Shown piece by piece: positions 46,708 to 55,288 of a DNA stretch of 64,000 nucleotides. A model generated the notes under the pieces. That model saw only the letters and a list, made by a program, of their open reading frames with translations. It ran no database searches and was not told where the DNA came from. This stretch comes from Pseudomonas sp. 31-12. GTDB lineage: Bacteria; Pseudomonadota; Gammaproteobacteria; Pseudomonadales; Pseudomonadaceae. Position 1 is the stretch's first letter. Every line of letters begins with the position of its first letter. The stretch spans positions 4,898,001-4,962,000 of the forward strand of contig NZ_CP029482.1 in NCBI RefSeq assembly GCF_003151075.1, written 5' to 3'. Made by a program: the position numbers and the translations under genes.

Positions 46708-47361
46708 TCAGTGATGGGGGGTTGGGGCAAGCATTTGCAACAGAAGGTGTTCGGAGTCATCGAGATAAACCCTCATGGCGTCTGCAGCGGCGCGCTTGTC
46801 GCCCTCGACGAGGAAGTCATGGATCTGCCGGTCGCGAGCCAGCCAGGGCGCCTGGAAACGTGATTCATCCGGAGCGTTGCAGAACGCCAGGCGCAGTTGC
46901 GCGACAACGTTGGTGAAAAACTCATCGAACAAAGGGCTGCGCAGCAACCCGACGATGTGTTGATGAAACGCCAGACTGTGGGAGCCAACGGCGCGCCAGT
47001 CCTCGCGTTCCCGGGCCAGCTCGGTGGCCTCCAGCGCCTCGAGCATCCGGCCGGACTGATCGTCGCTTGGCGGTTGGCTCACGCTGATGGCCTGCAACTC
47101 CAGAGTGCGCCGAACCTTGAACAGATCCCGTACGTCATCGATGCCCAGCCTGCGCACCATCACGCCCTTGTTGCGCACGTAACGGGTCAGACCGTCCTGG
47201 CCCAGACGGTGCAACGCTTCACGAATGGTGTTGCGGGAAGCGTTGTAGGCCGACACCAGATCGTTCTCTACCAGCGCCATGCCAGGCAGCAGGCGACCGC
47301 CAATGATGTCGGCGCGTAACTCCAATGTGATGTGATCGGCCAGGGACAGTCCGCTGTGCAT
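46708..47361 (-). CDS. GntR-family (FadR/FCD type) regulator
   Basis: 217 residues. The N-terminal winged helix (LRADIIGGRLLPGMALVEND, NASRNTIREALHRLGQDGL) and an all-helical C-terminal domain with FHQHIVGLLRSPLFDEF, typical of FCD effector domains with metal-binding histidines. Start 47361 follows GAGG. It probably regulates the adjacent DUF1989 gene in response to a small carboxylate. Confidence 0.88.
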   Translation of the reverse strand: MHSGLSLADHITLELRADIIGGRLLPGMALVENDLVSAYNASRNTIREALHRLGQDGLTRYVRNKGVMVRRLGIDDVRDLFKVRRTLELQAISVSQPPSDDQSGRMLEALEATELAREREDWRAVGSHSLAFHQHIVGLLRSPLFDEFFTNVVAQLRLAFCNAPDESRFQAPWLARDRQIHDFLVEGDKRAAADAMRVYLDDSEHLLLQMLAPTPHH

Positions 47362-47537
47362 GCTTATCGCCTCGTGATTGTTCAACAATCGTCAGCTGAC
47401 AAGTAATCACTATTCGTGCCAGTTGATTCGATGCGGCAGGACGAAGTTGGACGCATCTGCATGCCTTTTAGAAGTAGAAGTACAGTCACCATCCCATTTT
47501 CATTGGTTAAGATGGCGCATTGTTGCGGAGATTCCAG

Positions 47538-48095
47538 ATGCGTTACTCGCAGGACCATAAAGCCCAGACCCATCAACGCATCATCAACGAAGCCTCAGCG
47601 CGATTTCGCCGTGACGGTATTGGCGCGACCGGCTTGCAACCTCTGATGAAAGCATTGGGCTTGACCCACGGCGGTTTCTACTCGCATTTCAAGTCCAAGG
47701 ACGAACTGGTGGAAAAAGCCCTGCAGGCTGCCGCCGATCAGTGCGACGCTACCTGTGCCGAGCTTTTCGCTCAGGATCGCCCGCTGGAAACGTTCATCGA
47801 TACCTATCTGTCCGAATGGCACCAGACTTCACCTGATGAGGGTTGCCCTCTTCCGACGATGTCCTCGGAGCTGGGTTTGCGCGGACAACCCAGCCCGACC
47901 TCAGACGTGGTGCTCAATTCAAGGCTTGAACAAGTGCAAGGCACGCTTGAAGGCGAAGATGCCGCCGACCGCAGCATCTTCATCATGTCCGCACTGGTCG
48001 GGGCGTTGTTGCTGTCGCGCAGTGTCGAGAACCCGGAGCTGGCGCAGCGGATTCTCGACGTGACACGCGAGTTTCTCAAACAACCCCTGGTCTAA
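47538..48095 (+). CDS. TetR-family regulator
   Basis: 185 residues from ATG 47538 after GGAG. HTH at about 12-55 (RIINEASARFRRDGIGATGLQ, LGLTHGGFYSHFKSKDELV). The C-terminal part resembles the branch with GCPLPTMSSELG. It converges with the KAS II gene, overlapping by 4 bases, and probably regulates the SDR-KAS II unit or a quinone/lipid response; the ligand is unknown. Confidence 0.88.
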   Translation: MRYSQDHKAQTHQRIINEASARFRRDGIGATGLQPLMKALGLTHGGFYSHFKSKDELVEKALQAAADQCDATCAELFAQDRPLETFIDTYLSEWHQTSPDEGCPLPTMSSELGLRGQPSPTSDVVLNSRLEQVQGTLEGEDAADRSIFIMSALVGALLLSRSVENPELAQRILDVTREFLKQPLV

Positions 48096-49366
48096 TCCTG
48101 CCAGCGCTTGAACAATACGCTGGCATTGACCCCACCGAACCCGAAACCATTGGACAGCGCGTACTCGATGGCCATCGGCCGCGCCTGACCGTGGACGATG
48201 TCCACACCTTGCGCCGCCGGATCCGGGTTTTCGAAATTGAGAGTGGGTGGCACGATCTGATCGCGGATCGCCAACAGCGTGAAGATTGCCTCGATACCGC
48301 CCGCTGCGCCAAGCAAATGCCCGGTCGCCGACTTGGTCGACGTCACCGCGATCTTGTTGTCCGAGCCAAACAACGACTTGATCGCCGCCAGCTCTCCAAG
48401 GTCGCCCACCGGAGTGGAGGTGGCATGAGCGTTGAGATGCTGCACCTCTGCAGCCGAAATGCCTGCCTGGGCCAACGCCAACAATATTGCCCGACGCGCA
48501 CCGCTGCCGTCTTCGGGGCCCGCAGTCAGGTGAAAGGCGTCCGCAGTGGTGCCGTAACCGACCAGTTCGGCCAAGGGTTGAGCACCGCGAGCCAGCGCAT
48601 GCTCCAATGATTCAATCACCAGAAGGCCCGCGCCCTCTCCCATCACGAAGCCGTCACGGCCACTGTCGAACGGCCTTGAGGCGCGCTCCGGAGTGTCGTT
48701 GTAACCGCTGGACAACGCGCGAGCCGCAGCGAACCCGGCAAGACTGACGCGATCGATCGCGGCTTCCGCGCCACCGCACACGGCGATGTCCGCCTCACCA
48801 CATCGAATCAGCCGCGCGGCGTCTCCAATCGCCTGCACCCCGGCCGCACACGCCGTCACCGGAGCCCCCAACGGGCCCTTGAATCCATGCTGGATCGACA
48901 CATGGCCGGCCGCCAGGTTGACCAGAAATGAAGGAATGGTGAACGGCGACAAACGTCGCGGGCCACGACTGTCGGTAGTCCGAACCGCATCGGCAATCGC
49001 ACCGAAACCACCGACGCCCGAGCCGATGATCGTGGCCGTGCGCTCCTGGGCATTGGCATCCTGAGCTTGCCAGCCGGCCTGCTCCAACGCCTGGCGCGCA
49101 GCTTCCATGGCAAACAGGATGAAGCGGTCCATCTTCTTCTGCTCTTTGGGCGGCGTCGCGCGATCCGGGTCGAAACCTGCTTCGGGATCCTCCGACAACG
49201 TCTGCACTGCCCCACCGACCTTGGCCGGCAGATCAGCGACCACCTCGTCAGGCAACTGACGCAAACCTGAACGCCCCGCCAACAGGCGCTCCCACACTGC
49301 CTCAACGCCGCTACCCAGCGGAGAAACCAGCCCCATACCTGTTACCACTACTCGACGATCACTCAT
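48092..49366 (-). CDS. beta-ketoacyl-ACP synthase II (FabF-like)
   Basis: 424 residues. The Cys-His-His site of KAS II is complete: Cys173 in VTACAAG, His in LNAHATSTPVGD and His in KSATGHLLGAAGG. The C-terminal NGFGFGGVNASVLF is conserved. It extends acyl chains on ACP. It is not beside fabG/acpP and so is probably a second, accessory KAS II, paired with the SDR gene 32 bases upstream. Confidence 0.93.
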   Translation of the reverse strand: MSDRRVVVTGMGLVSPLGSGVEAVWERLLAGRSGLRQLPDEVVADLPAKVGGAVQTLSEDPEAGFDPDRATPPKEQKKMDRFILFAMEAARQALEQAGWQAQDANAQERTATIIGSGVGGFGAIADAVRTTDSRGPRRLSPFTIPSFLVNLAAGHVSIQHGFKGPLGAPVTACAAGVQAIGDAARLIRCGEADIAVCGGAEAAIDRVSLAGFAAARALSSGYNDTPERASRPFDSGRDGFVMGEGAGLLVIESLEHALARGAQPLAELVGYGTTADAFHLTAGPEDGSGARRAILLALAQAGISAAEVQHLNAHATSTPVGDLGELAAIKSLFGSDNKIAVTSTKSATGHLLGAAGGIEAIFTLLAIRDQIVPPTLNFENPDPAAQGVDIVHGQARPMAIEYALSNGFGFGGVNASVLFKRWQD

Positions 49367-49398
49367 ACCGCAATTACCTCAAACCGATTGAAGGCGTC

Positions 49399-50193
49399 TT
49401 ACTTATAGCGCGCGGCTGCCGTACTTTTGGAAAGATTAGGCGCCATGACCAGGCGGGCCTTCACAAAGTCGTCCCAGTCAGAGGCGTTCGGTAACGAGGG
49501 AATGGTGACCAGCTCACCCTGATCCAGACCCGACAACGCCGCGTCGACCATCTCCCCTGCTTCCATCACCATATCCGCCGGAATCTGAGTCGCATCGATA
49601 CCGGAGCGCTCCCAGATTTCAGTGCGTGTTACCCCTGGCAACACTGCTTGAACCTTGACACCTGTACCGTCCAGTTCTGCGTTCAACGACTGGGTCAGGC
49701 TTAACACATAAGCCTTGCTCGCGCTGTAAGTGGCATTAAAGCGCTCGGGAAACAACGCCACCACCGATGCGATATTAATGATCGTCCCCCGACCTGCCTT
49801 GGCAAAACTGGCAGCCGCTGCCGATGCCAATCGAGTGACCGCGGTGACGTTCAGTTGAATCAGTTTTTCCATCTGGTCCATATCGGAATTGGCCAACAAA
49901 CCATCAGCCGCCACACCGGCATTGTTCAGCAACAGGCTGATACTCGAATCACTACGAAGACGCTGCTCGAGCTTCAGCACATCATTCTTCTGTGTCAGAT
50001 CCGCCTTGAACACCTCGACCTGAACGCCATGCTCGGCGCGCAACGTGGTCGCCGCCGCTTCCAGCCGCACTTGATCACGAGCGACCAACAACAAATCAAA
50101 ACCACGCGCCGCCAACCGCTCAGCGTAGATTGCGCCGATACCGGAAGAAGCACCGGTGACGAGGGCGGTTCCTTGGGACGGGGTGGAAGTCAT
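49399..50193 (-). CDS. short-chain dehydrogenase/reductase
   Basis: 264 residues. TGASSGIG at 13-20, NNAG at 90-93 and the catalytic Ser143, Tyr156 and Lys160 (YSASK) define a classical SDR using NAD(P)H. The substrate is unknown. Together with the KAS II downstream and the TetR regulator it may belong to an acyl-chain modification route. GGAG precedes ATG 50193. Confidence 0.92.
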   Translation of the reverse strand: MTSTPSQGTALVTGASSGIGAIYAERLAARGFDLLLVARDQVRLEAAATTLRAEHGVQVEVFKADLTQKNDVLKLEQRLRSDSSISLLLNNAGVAADGLLANSDMDQMEKLIQLNVTAVTRLASAAAASFAKAGRGTIINIASVVALFPERFNATYSASKAYVLSLTQSLNAELDGTGVKVQAVLPGVTRTEIWERSGIDATQIPADMVMEAGEMVDAALSGLDQGELVTIPSLPNASDWDDFVKARLVMAPNLSKSTAAARYK

Positions 50194-50415
50194 GGCTGTG
50201 CTCCTGGGAGTGCTTGAGGGAAAGACAAGCGCCTGAATCTCAGAACGCTTTGGCGGTTATTTGTTTATTATAGGCATAATCCAATTACAATATGATATCC
50301 GTAATTTTTATTGTGGGAACCGAAGGTTCTAACACGCGCCATGAGCCCCACATCGAAAACACACTGCCGAGGCCCGATGCTGAACTCCCGGTCCCGTTCT
50401 GGAGCTAGCCCTCAT

Positions 50416-50630
50416 GGAGCAGCCCAAGGGCAAAACCGAGGGGCCGATATCGCCTTGAATGAGATCAACAAGCTATACGCTATCGAGCGAGATTTAAAAG
50501 AATTCGACGATGAACATCGCCACGCAGGACAGCAAAAATAGCCTGTCCATGCTGGCGCAGTGCAACTCGGCTGGAGAAAACCCAGTCCCAAGTAACCACG
50601 CAGAACGCGCGGAGTAGCAACACGCTAATA
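50416..50630 (+). pseudogene. IS66-family transposase relic
   Basis: Between 50428 and 50523 the frame reads GADIALNEINKLYAIERDLK, close to the IS66 TnpC region before the DDE core. After shifts of frame the expected continuation appears as NSLSMLAQ (50537-50560) and LEKTQSQVTTQNA (50571-50609). No complete frame, ends or other IS66 genes are present, so it is a decayed remnant. The rest of the 50194-50901 gap holds the SDR promoter side and no other gene that I can support. Confidence 0.8.
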
Positions 50631-50901
50631 GGCGCGACGGCCAGCGCCCAACTGAATAGTTGGGTCGAGACTGTCGAAGCCAACAACCAACAACCCCATG
50701 CGTGGCTCCCCCACACACTTGAGTGTTTGCCACAAGCCTTGGCAATAGAGGACGTCGAATCCTTGCGGCCATGGAACTGCTGACCCCGTTTGCATAGCCA
50801 AGTGCGACGCCTATCTTTGATGAGGTGGAGTTTATGGAGCGCTGGCGAGGGAAGGCACAGGCTCGCTAACCACGGTCGGCAATTGCAACTGGCGGTGTCA
50901 G

Positions 50902-52434
50902 CTATCTAGACTTGCAATCCACCATATCGTTGCGATAAAGCGTCCCAATCGGGGTTTTAGCAATGGATGCCAGCGAGCTATTAGGATTAGCACTCTGGAG
51001 CACTTCGGCTACGCCCGGCCGAAGTAGCCAGTAGCGAGAACGCATAGGCATCGGATCGCTATTGGAGACGAAGAAGGTGATACCGATCCCGGCAGGGACT
51101 TCAATCAGGTCGGCGTCAAAGCTCTCTACACCCATGTTCAGAGTATTGCACCAAGGGTTGGTTTCCAACGGATCGTAAACCAGATGATCGCGCAGGCTGG
51201 CCTTGAACGCTGCAAGGTCTGTCTGATTTTTTAGCATCTTGGAATCAATTCGCTCTTGAAAAGTCGTCAACACGCCGGGCAGGAATAGCAGACTGGTAAT
51301 GACGATCAACACCAGCGGGACGTAGCGCTTGAAGTAAAGCAGCACCAGCATACTAAGCAGTAGCTGGGCGCTCATCAGACGGAAGTCATGCCAGAAGCCT
51401 GCGTGGAAGAAGACGATGCAGGCAGCAAGAATGCCGCCCAGGTTGAGAAAGTGGAAAACGCCTTCCTGGCAGGTTAACCATTGGAAACGCTTGATACCCA
51501 CCAATGCAAATACCGCCAACCCTAGGACAAACAGAAGCTGCAGGGTGAAGGCGATTTCTGCCGGCGTTTTCAATGGGCTGAAAAATCCAGCCAGATTTTC
51601 AACGATTCGATTCAGATAGGCATTCAATGGATGCCCAATTGCCAGAATGCCCTGCCCGCCTAACAGATAGGGAGCACGTACTTGCTCGAACAAGATCATC
51701 AACGCCAGCCCCACCACTACCGTCACTATCAGGGACAGCAGAAACATCTTGCGAGTGGGCGCTAACATCAACAGCAGACAGGGTAGTAAGACAATCACCC
51801 ACGAAGGTCGCAAAAGCGAAATAAAGGCGATGAAGACCAGCACACCCACCTTCAAAGCAAGTGAAGCGTGCTCACCCCGCCGCCAGAGCGGAATACACAA
51901 TGCTGCCAGCATCACCGCCAGCGCATAGTGCAGCGTTTCCAGCATGCTCAGAGGGTAGTGCAACAAGCCTGGCCAGAATGTCAGCATGATCAGCGCCAGC
52001 ATTCCCAACTGGCGTCCGTTCAGGCGTGCTGTCCAGCAGAAGCCAGCCAGCGCCAGCGTCAATGCGGTTAAATTAAACAGTGGAAAACTATATGGCTCCC
52101 ACCCAAACAAGCTTCCCGGTATTGCATAGATAAGATAGAGCCAGGGACCCCAGGCATAAAAGTGGAACGCTTCCAGCGGCGCGGGCTGCTCCCACAGGGT
52201 GTAGTAACCGCCTTCCAGTCCAGCGCGGATAGCAGTGGCAACCTGGTGCCAGTGCATAATTTCATCGCTCCAGCTTGGCAGGACGTTCTGCCACTGTCCC
52301 CGGCTGGCGATCAATGTGGCGATAATCGTCATCACCGCCGGAATCAGGCTGACACTGATGATGGCGAGCAGGCGTATGTAGCGTGCCGTAGATACCGATA
52401 GGTCAGTTTCAAGGTGGGGGCTGGCGTACTGCAC
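50902..52434 (-). CDS. polytopic membrane protein, possibly GT-C-like glycosyltransferase
   Basis: 510 residues from GTG 52434 (GGAT 7 bases before). About eleven membrane helices; the first loop contains SWSDEIMHWHQ, an acidic motif placed like the catalytic Asp/Glu of GT-C glycosyltransferases. The soluble C-terminal end (WCNTLNMGVESFDADL, WLLRPGVAEVLQS) faces the periplasm in such enzymes. Two conserved regions with WGPWLYLIYAIPG follow. Next to GtrA/GtrB-like genes it may add a sugar to lipopolysaccharide; this is an inference. Confidence 0.65.
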   Translation of the reverse strand: MQYASPHLETDLSVSTARYIRLLAIISVSLIPAVMTIIATLIASRGQWQNVLPSWSDEIMHWHQVATAIRAGLEGGYYTLWEQPAPLEAFHFYAWGPWLYLIYAIPGSLFGWEPYSFPLFNLTALTLALAGFCWTARLNGRQLGMLALIMLTFWPGLLHYPLSMLETLHYALAVMLAALCIPLWRRGEHASLALKVGVLVFIAFISLLRPSWVIVLLPCLLLMLAPTRKMFLLSLIVTVVVGLALMILFEQVRAPYLLGGQGILAIGHPLNAYLNRIVENLAGFFSPLKTPAEIAFTLQLLFVLGLAVFALVGIKRFQWLTCQEGVFHFLNLGGILAACIVFFHAGFWHDFRLMSAQLLLSMLVLLYFKRYVPLVLIVITSLLFLPGVLTTFQERIDSKMLKNQTDLAAFKASLRDHLVYDPLETNPWCNTLNMGVESFDADLIEVPAGIGITFFVSNSDPMPMRSRYWLLRPGVAEVLQSANPNSSLASIAKTPIGTLYRNDMVDCKSR

Positions 52435-53040
52435 GAATGGGATCCTAGTATGATTGCGTAGACGGTTAAATGTACTTGAAATCCGCGGTGCTACTGAGTT
52501 GTCGGCGCCCAAGCCGCTGTACTACTTCCTTTAGCACGGGAGGCGAGGTAAATAGTCGGTGTATTTACTACGAGTAATACTCGCCATCATGGCGTACAGG
52601 TCAGCGAGACGTCCATAATATACAAGAGCTTTCTACGCATCATCAATGGCCGCAATCAGTTTTGACCAGCCACAAAAATTAAGCCTGATATGCGTATCGT
52701 TGTCAGCGTCTGAAAGGCGCAATGATGAGGAATTCATGCCAGGTATCCCCACGCTATGAAACTCGCACTTCTGATGTTAATTGCCACACCGATTTGTACG
52801 CCACAATCAGTGAAATCCCACAATACCAACGCAAGCTGGACTTGCCAGACTTTAACTTGATCAGCCCACCTCTGCACCTGATAAAGAGTCGAACTATTCG
52901 TTGCTCCCCAAGCGACCTCCCTTAGTATGCCATCGCAAGCCTATGCTCCGAAGATGCGGCCCATCGAACAGACCTAGACACCTCCCGACAAGCACCACGA
53001 GAGATTATAGATACCTCTCATATCGCACATACTAGTATAT
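52435..53040. other. 606-base AT-rich gap
   Basis: No convincing gene or repeat. A 67-codon reading at 52722-52925 has no recognisable character. The base composition falls sharply here and stays low to about 57 kb, in keeping with a transferred region. Promoters for the leftward gene 50902-52434 must lie in the first part. Confidence 0.45.
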
Positions 53041-53817
53041 TTATACGTCATTTTTTTTCGTCTCAAATGGCTTTCGAGCCACAACCAATCTTGATCCGCC
53101 TATTGGAAAATTAACACCGATACTAATCAGCGCTAATTCAAGATTCAGCGCCCACTCGAAAATCTTGTTAATGACAGGATTTATGCGCAGTTCTGCCACC
53201 TCATCAACTTTCGCGCCTGTTTTATCATTTTTCATAACTCGAGACAAATACATTGCCGGTAATAATGTGCTTACAAAAGACGTGCTTCTAATTACTTCGA
53301 ACCCAGCTTGAGCCACTTTAACATGCAACTCATCAGCTTCATATCTTCGGGCATGACAGGCATGCACATCAACCGAACTCCAAAGCCAACGATGTTGAGG
53401 AACTGTAATAAATAGCGTTCCATCAGGCTTAAGTGCCTTGAAGATCTGACGCAATACCAGTTCGTCTTCTTCGATATGCTCCAGCACATCGAAGGCACCG
53501 ATGACATCTGGCGACACTTCAAAATTAATATGTCTGGCGTCCATCTGGGTGAATTCCACATCCGGAAGGCGCTTGCGAGCATAGAACAATCCTTCATTCA
53601 AAAACTCACTACCAGAGAGCTGGGCATCAGGGAACGAATTGGAAACTTCGGAAATAACAAACCCAGTCCCACATCCAATTTCATGATACAAATTGAACCC
53701 TGGACTGTATTTTTTTAACGCCCAAATAATAATTTTGTTTCTAGCGCGAAACCAAAAATTATTGGCCTCCAACGTTTCCAACTCACTGTAAAAATCTTTT
53801 CTAAAGGAAGCTTTCAT
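53041..53817 (-). CDS. class I SAM-dependent methyltransferase
   Basis: 258 residues. The SAM motif I reads LYHEIGCGTGFVISEVS, followed by GAFDVLEHIEEDE (motif II) and LKPDGTLFITVPQH. It is similar to methyltransferases that accompany GtrA/GtrB-like genes. Acceptor unknown. Its ATG overlaps the gtrA-like stop by 4 bases, so the two are translationally coupled. Confidence 0.85.
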   Translation of the reverse strand: MKASFRKDFYSELETLEANNFWFRARNKIIIWALKKYSPGFNLYHEIGCGTGFVISEVSNSFPDAQLSGSEFLNEGLFYARKRLPDVEFTQMDARHINFEVSPDVIGAFDVLEHIEEDELVLRQIFKALKPDGTLFITVPQHRWLWSSVDVHACHARRYEADELHVKVAQAGFEVIRSTSFVSTLLPAMYLSRVMKNDKTGAKVDEVAELRINPVINKIFEWALNLELALISIGVNFPIGGSRLVVARKPFETKKNDV

Positions 53818-54209
53818 TTCGAACCACCTTGAAAAACATAATACTTACAGACAAAGAAACCGAATATTGCAACCAGTACTATTGATATCGCCTGCACCAC
53901 CTGATGAGGATAATGAAGAAAGTCTACAAACGTAAATAGCAGCAGAAAATTCAACAAATAACCGACCAGATGCATTTGAAGGTAACGGAAAAGTGTTCCT
54001 CGATTATCTTCCTGCGAAAAAGTCCATTTAAAATTAGCAAAAAAACTAAAAACGACACCTGTTAAATACATGAGTGTCATTGAAAATTTCGCGCCCCCCC
54101 CCAAGTAAACGATAAATAAGTACCCACAATAAATCAAACAATTACTCATCACACCGACAATGCCGTAGCGTATTAACTGACCGATAGCTGGACTGATTAA
54201 AATTTTCAC
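53814..54209 (-). CDS. GtrA-family flippase
   Basis: 131 residues from GTG 54209, with GGAG 4 bases before. Four membrane helices; LIRYGIVGVMSNCLIYCGYLF at the start and FFANFKWTF before helix three are the GtrA signature. GtrA proteins flip undecaprenyl-phosphate-linked sugars made by GtrB partners. It stands between the methyltransferase and the GtrB-like gene. Confidence 0.85.
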   Translation of the reverse strand: MKILISPAIGQLIRYGIVGVMSNCLIYCGYLFIVYLGGGAKFSMTLMYLTGVVFSFFANFKWTFSQEDNRGTLFRYLQMHLVGYLLNFLLLFTFVDFLHYPHQVVQAISIVLVAIFGFFVCKYYVFQGGSK

Positions 54210-54303
54210 TTTACTCCATCAACCTTACTACAACTGGTATAAAATCGGCATGAGTCGCATATCACCGCTGAATCAGTCAAACAAATTGGATCGACATTAG
54301 ACA

Positions 54304-55242
54304 TTAAAACGTCTTCCGCCCGACGACATACAAAGGCCGCTTCTTGGTTTCATCGAACGTTTTACCAACGTAGATACCAACAATGCCCTGAATGGAAATT
54401 ATGACGCCACCAATGAAGAACATCGAGACCATCAGGCTGCTCCAGCCTGGAACGACGGTACCGTGAAGCACGGTAGAACCTAAAAGATACGCCCCGTAAA
54501 AAAATGATAGAAAGGCCATGGAAAAACCAAGTTTTACTGCTAATCGAAGGGGTTTGTCCGAGTATGCGATTATTGTTTCCATCGCTAAATCCCACAGCTT
54601 TGAAAACGTATAAGTACTCTTCCCCTGGAGTCGCTCAGCATGTTCAACCTCAATACCTGTGGTGCTAAAGCCCATCCAGTGAACCAAGGCACCAAAAAAA
54701 CGTAGTTGCTCTCGCATCTGACAGAGATTATCAACAACCTCACGAGAAATGATACGAAAGTTTCCACTATCGCCATCATAATCAAAATCCGCCAAATAGC
54801 TAAACACTTTATAAAACAACCAGGAAGTTGCTCGTTTAAGTGGGGAGTCGCGTCGCTTACCCCGCAAGGCCAGAACAACATCGTACCCCTCCTTCGCCTT
54901 GGCATATAAACGTGGAATTTCTTCCGGGCGATCCTGGAGATCACAATCCATTACGACGACCCACTCCCCTCGACAACAATCAAGACCGGCAGTAATTCCA
55001 TAGTGCTGACCAAAATTACGACTTAGTTGAATACCAAGCACCCGTGGATCTGCCTTTGCGAGGCGCTCTATTATTTGCCATGAGCGATCACCACCACAGT
55101 CTTCGACCAATAAGATTTCAAAATCTAGCGATATCTCTTCAAGCGATGTCTTTAATCGAAAATAAAGTTCGTCAAGCGAGGTCTCGGCTTTGTAAACCGG
55201 AACAATGACTGAAATATAAGGTTCAGCTATTTTTAGTGGCAT
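54304..55242 (-). CDS. GtrB-like family 2 glycosyltransferase
   Basis: 312 residues. GT-A domain with VIVPVYKAETSL, LLVEDCGGDRSW and the metal-binding DxD as MDCDLQDRPEE (Asp99 and Asp101); two C-terminal membrane helices at about 232-255 and 268-290. Such proteins transfer a sugar from its nucleotide to undecaprenyl phosphate. It is 46 bases below the polytopic gene at 55289 and 94 bases above the GtrA-like gene. Confidence 0.88.
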   Translation of the reverse strand: MPLKIAEPYISVIVPVYKAETSLDELYFRLKTSLEEISLDFEILLVEDCGGDRSWQIIERLAKADPRVLGIQLSRNFGQHYGITAGLDCCRGEWVVVMDCDLQDRPEEIPRLYAKAKEGYDVVLALRGKRRDSPLKRATSWLFYKVFSYLADFDYDGDSGNFRIISREVVDNLCQMREQLRFFGALVHWMGFSTTGIEVEHAERLQGKSTYTFSKLWDLAMETIIAYSDKPLRLAVKLGFSMAFLSFFYGAYLLGSTVLHGTVVPGWSSLMVSMFFIGGVIISIQGIVGIYVGKTFDETKKRPLYVVGRKTF

Positions 55243-55288
55243 CGTATTTCACGCTTCATATATTTTCAACAATAATGAGATTAAGTCT

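Noticed and set aside
52722..52925. 67-codon frame in the AT-rich gap
   Set aside because: No convincing ribosome site or conserved pattern; likely chance opening.
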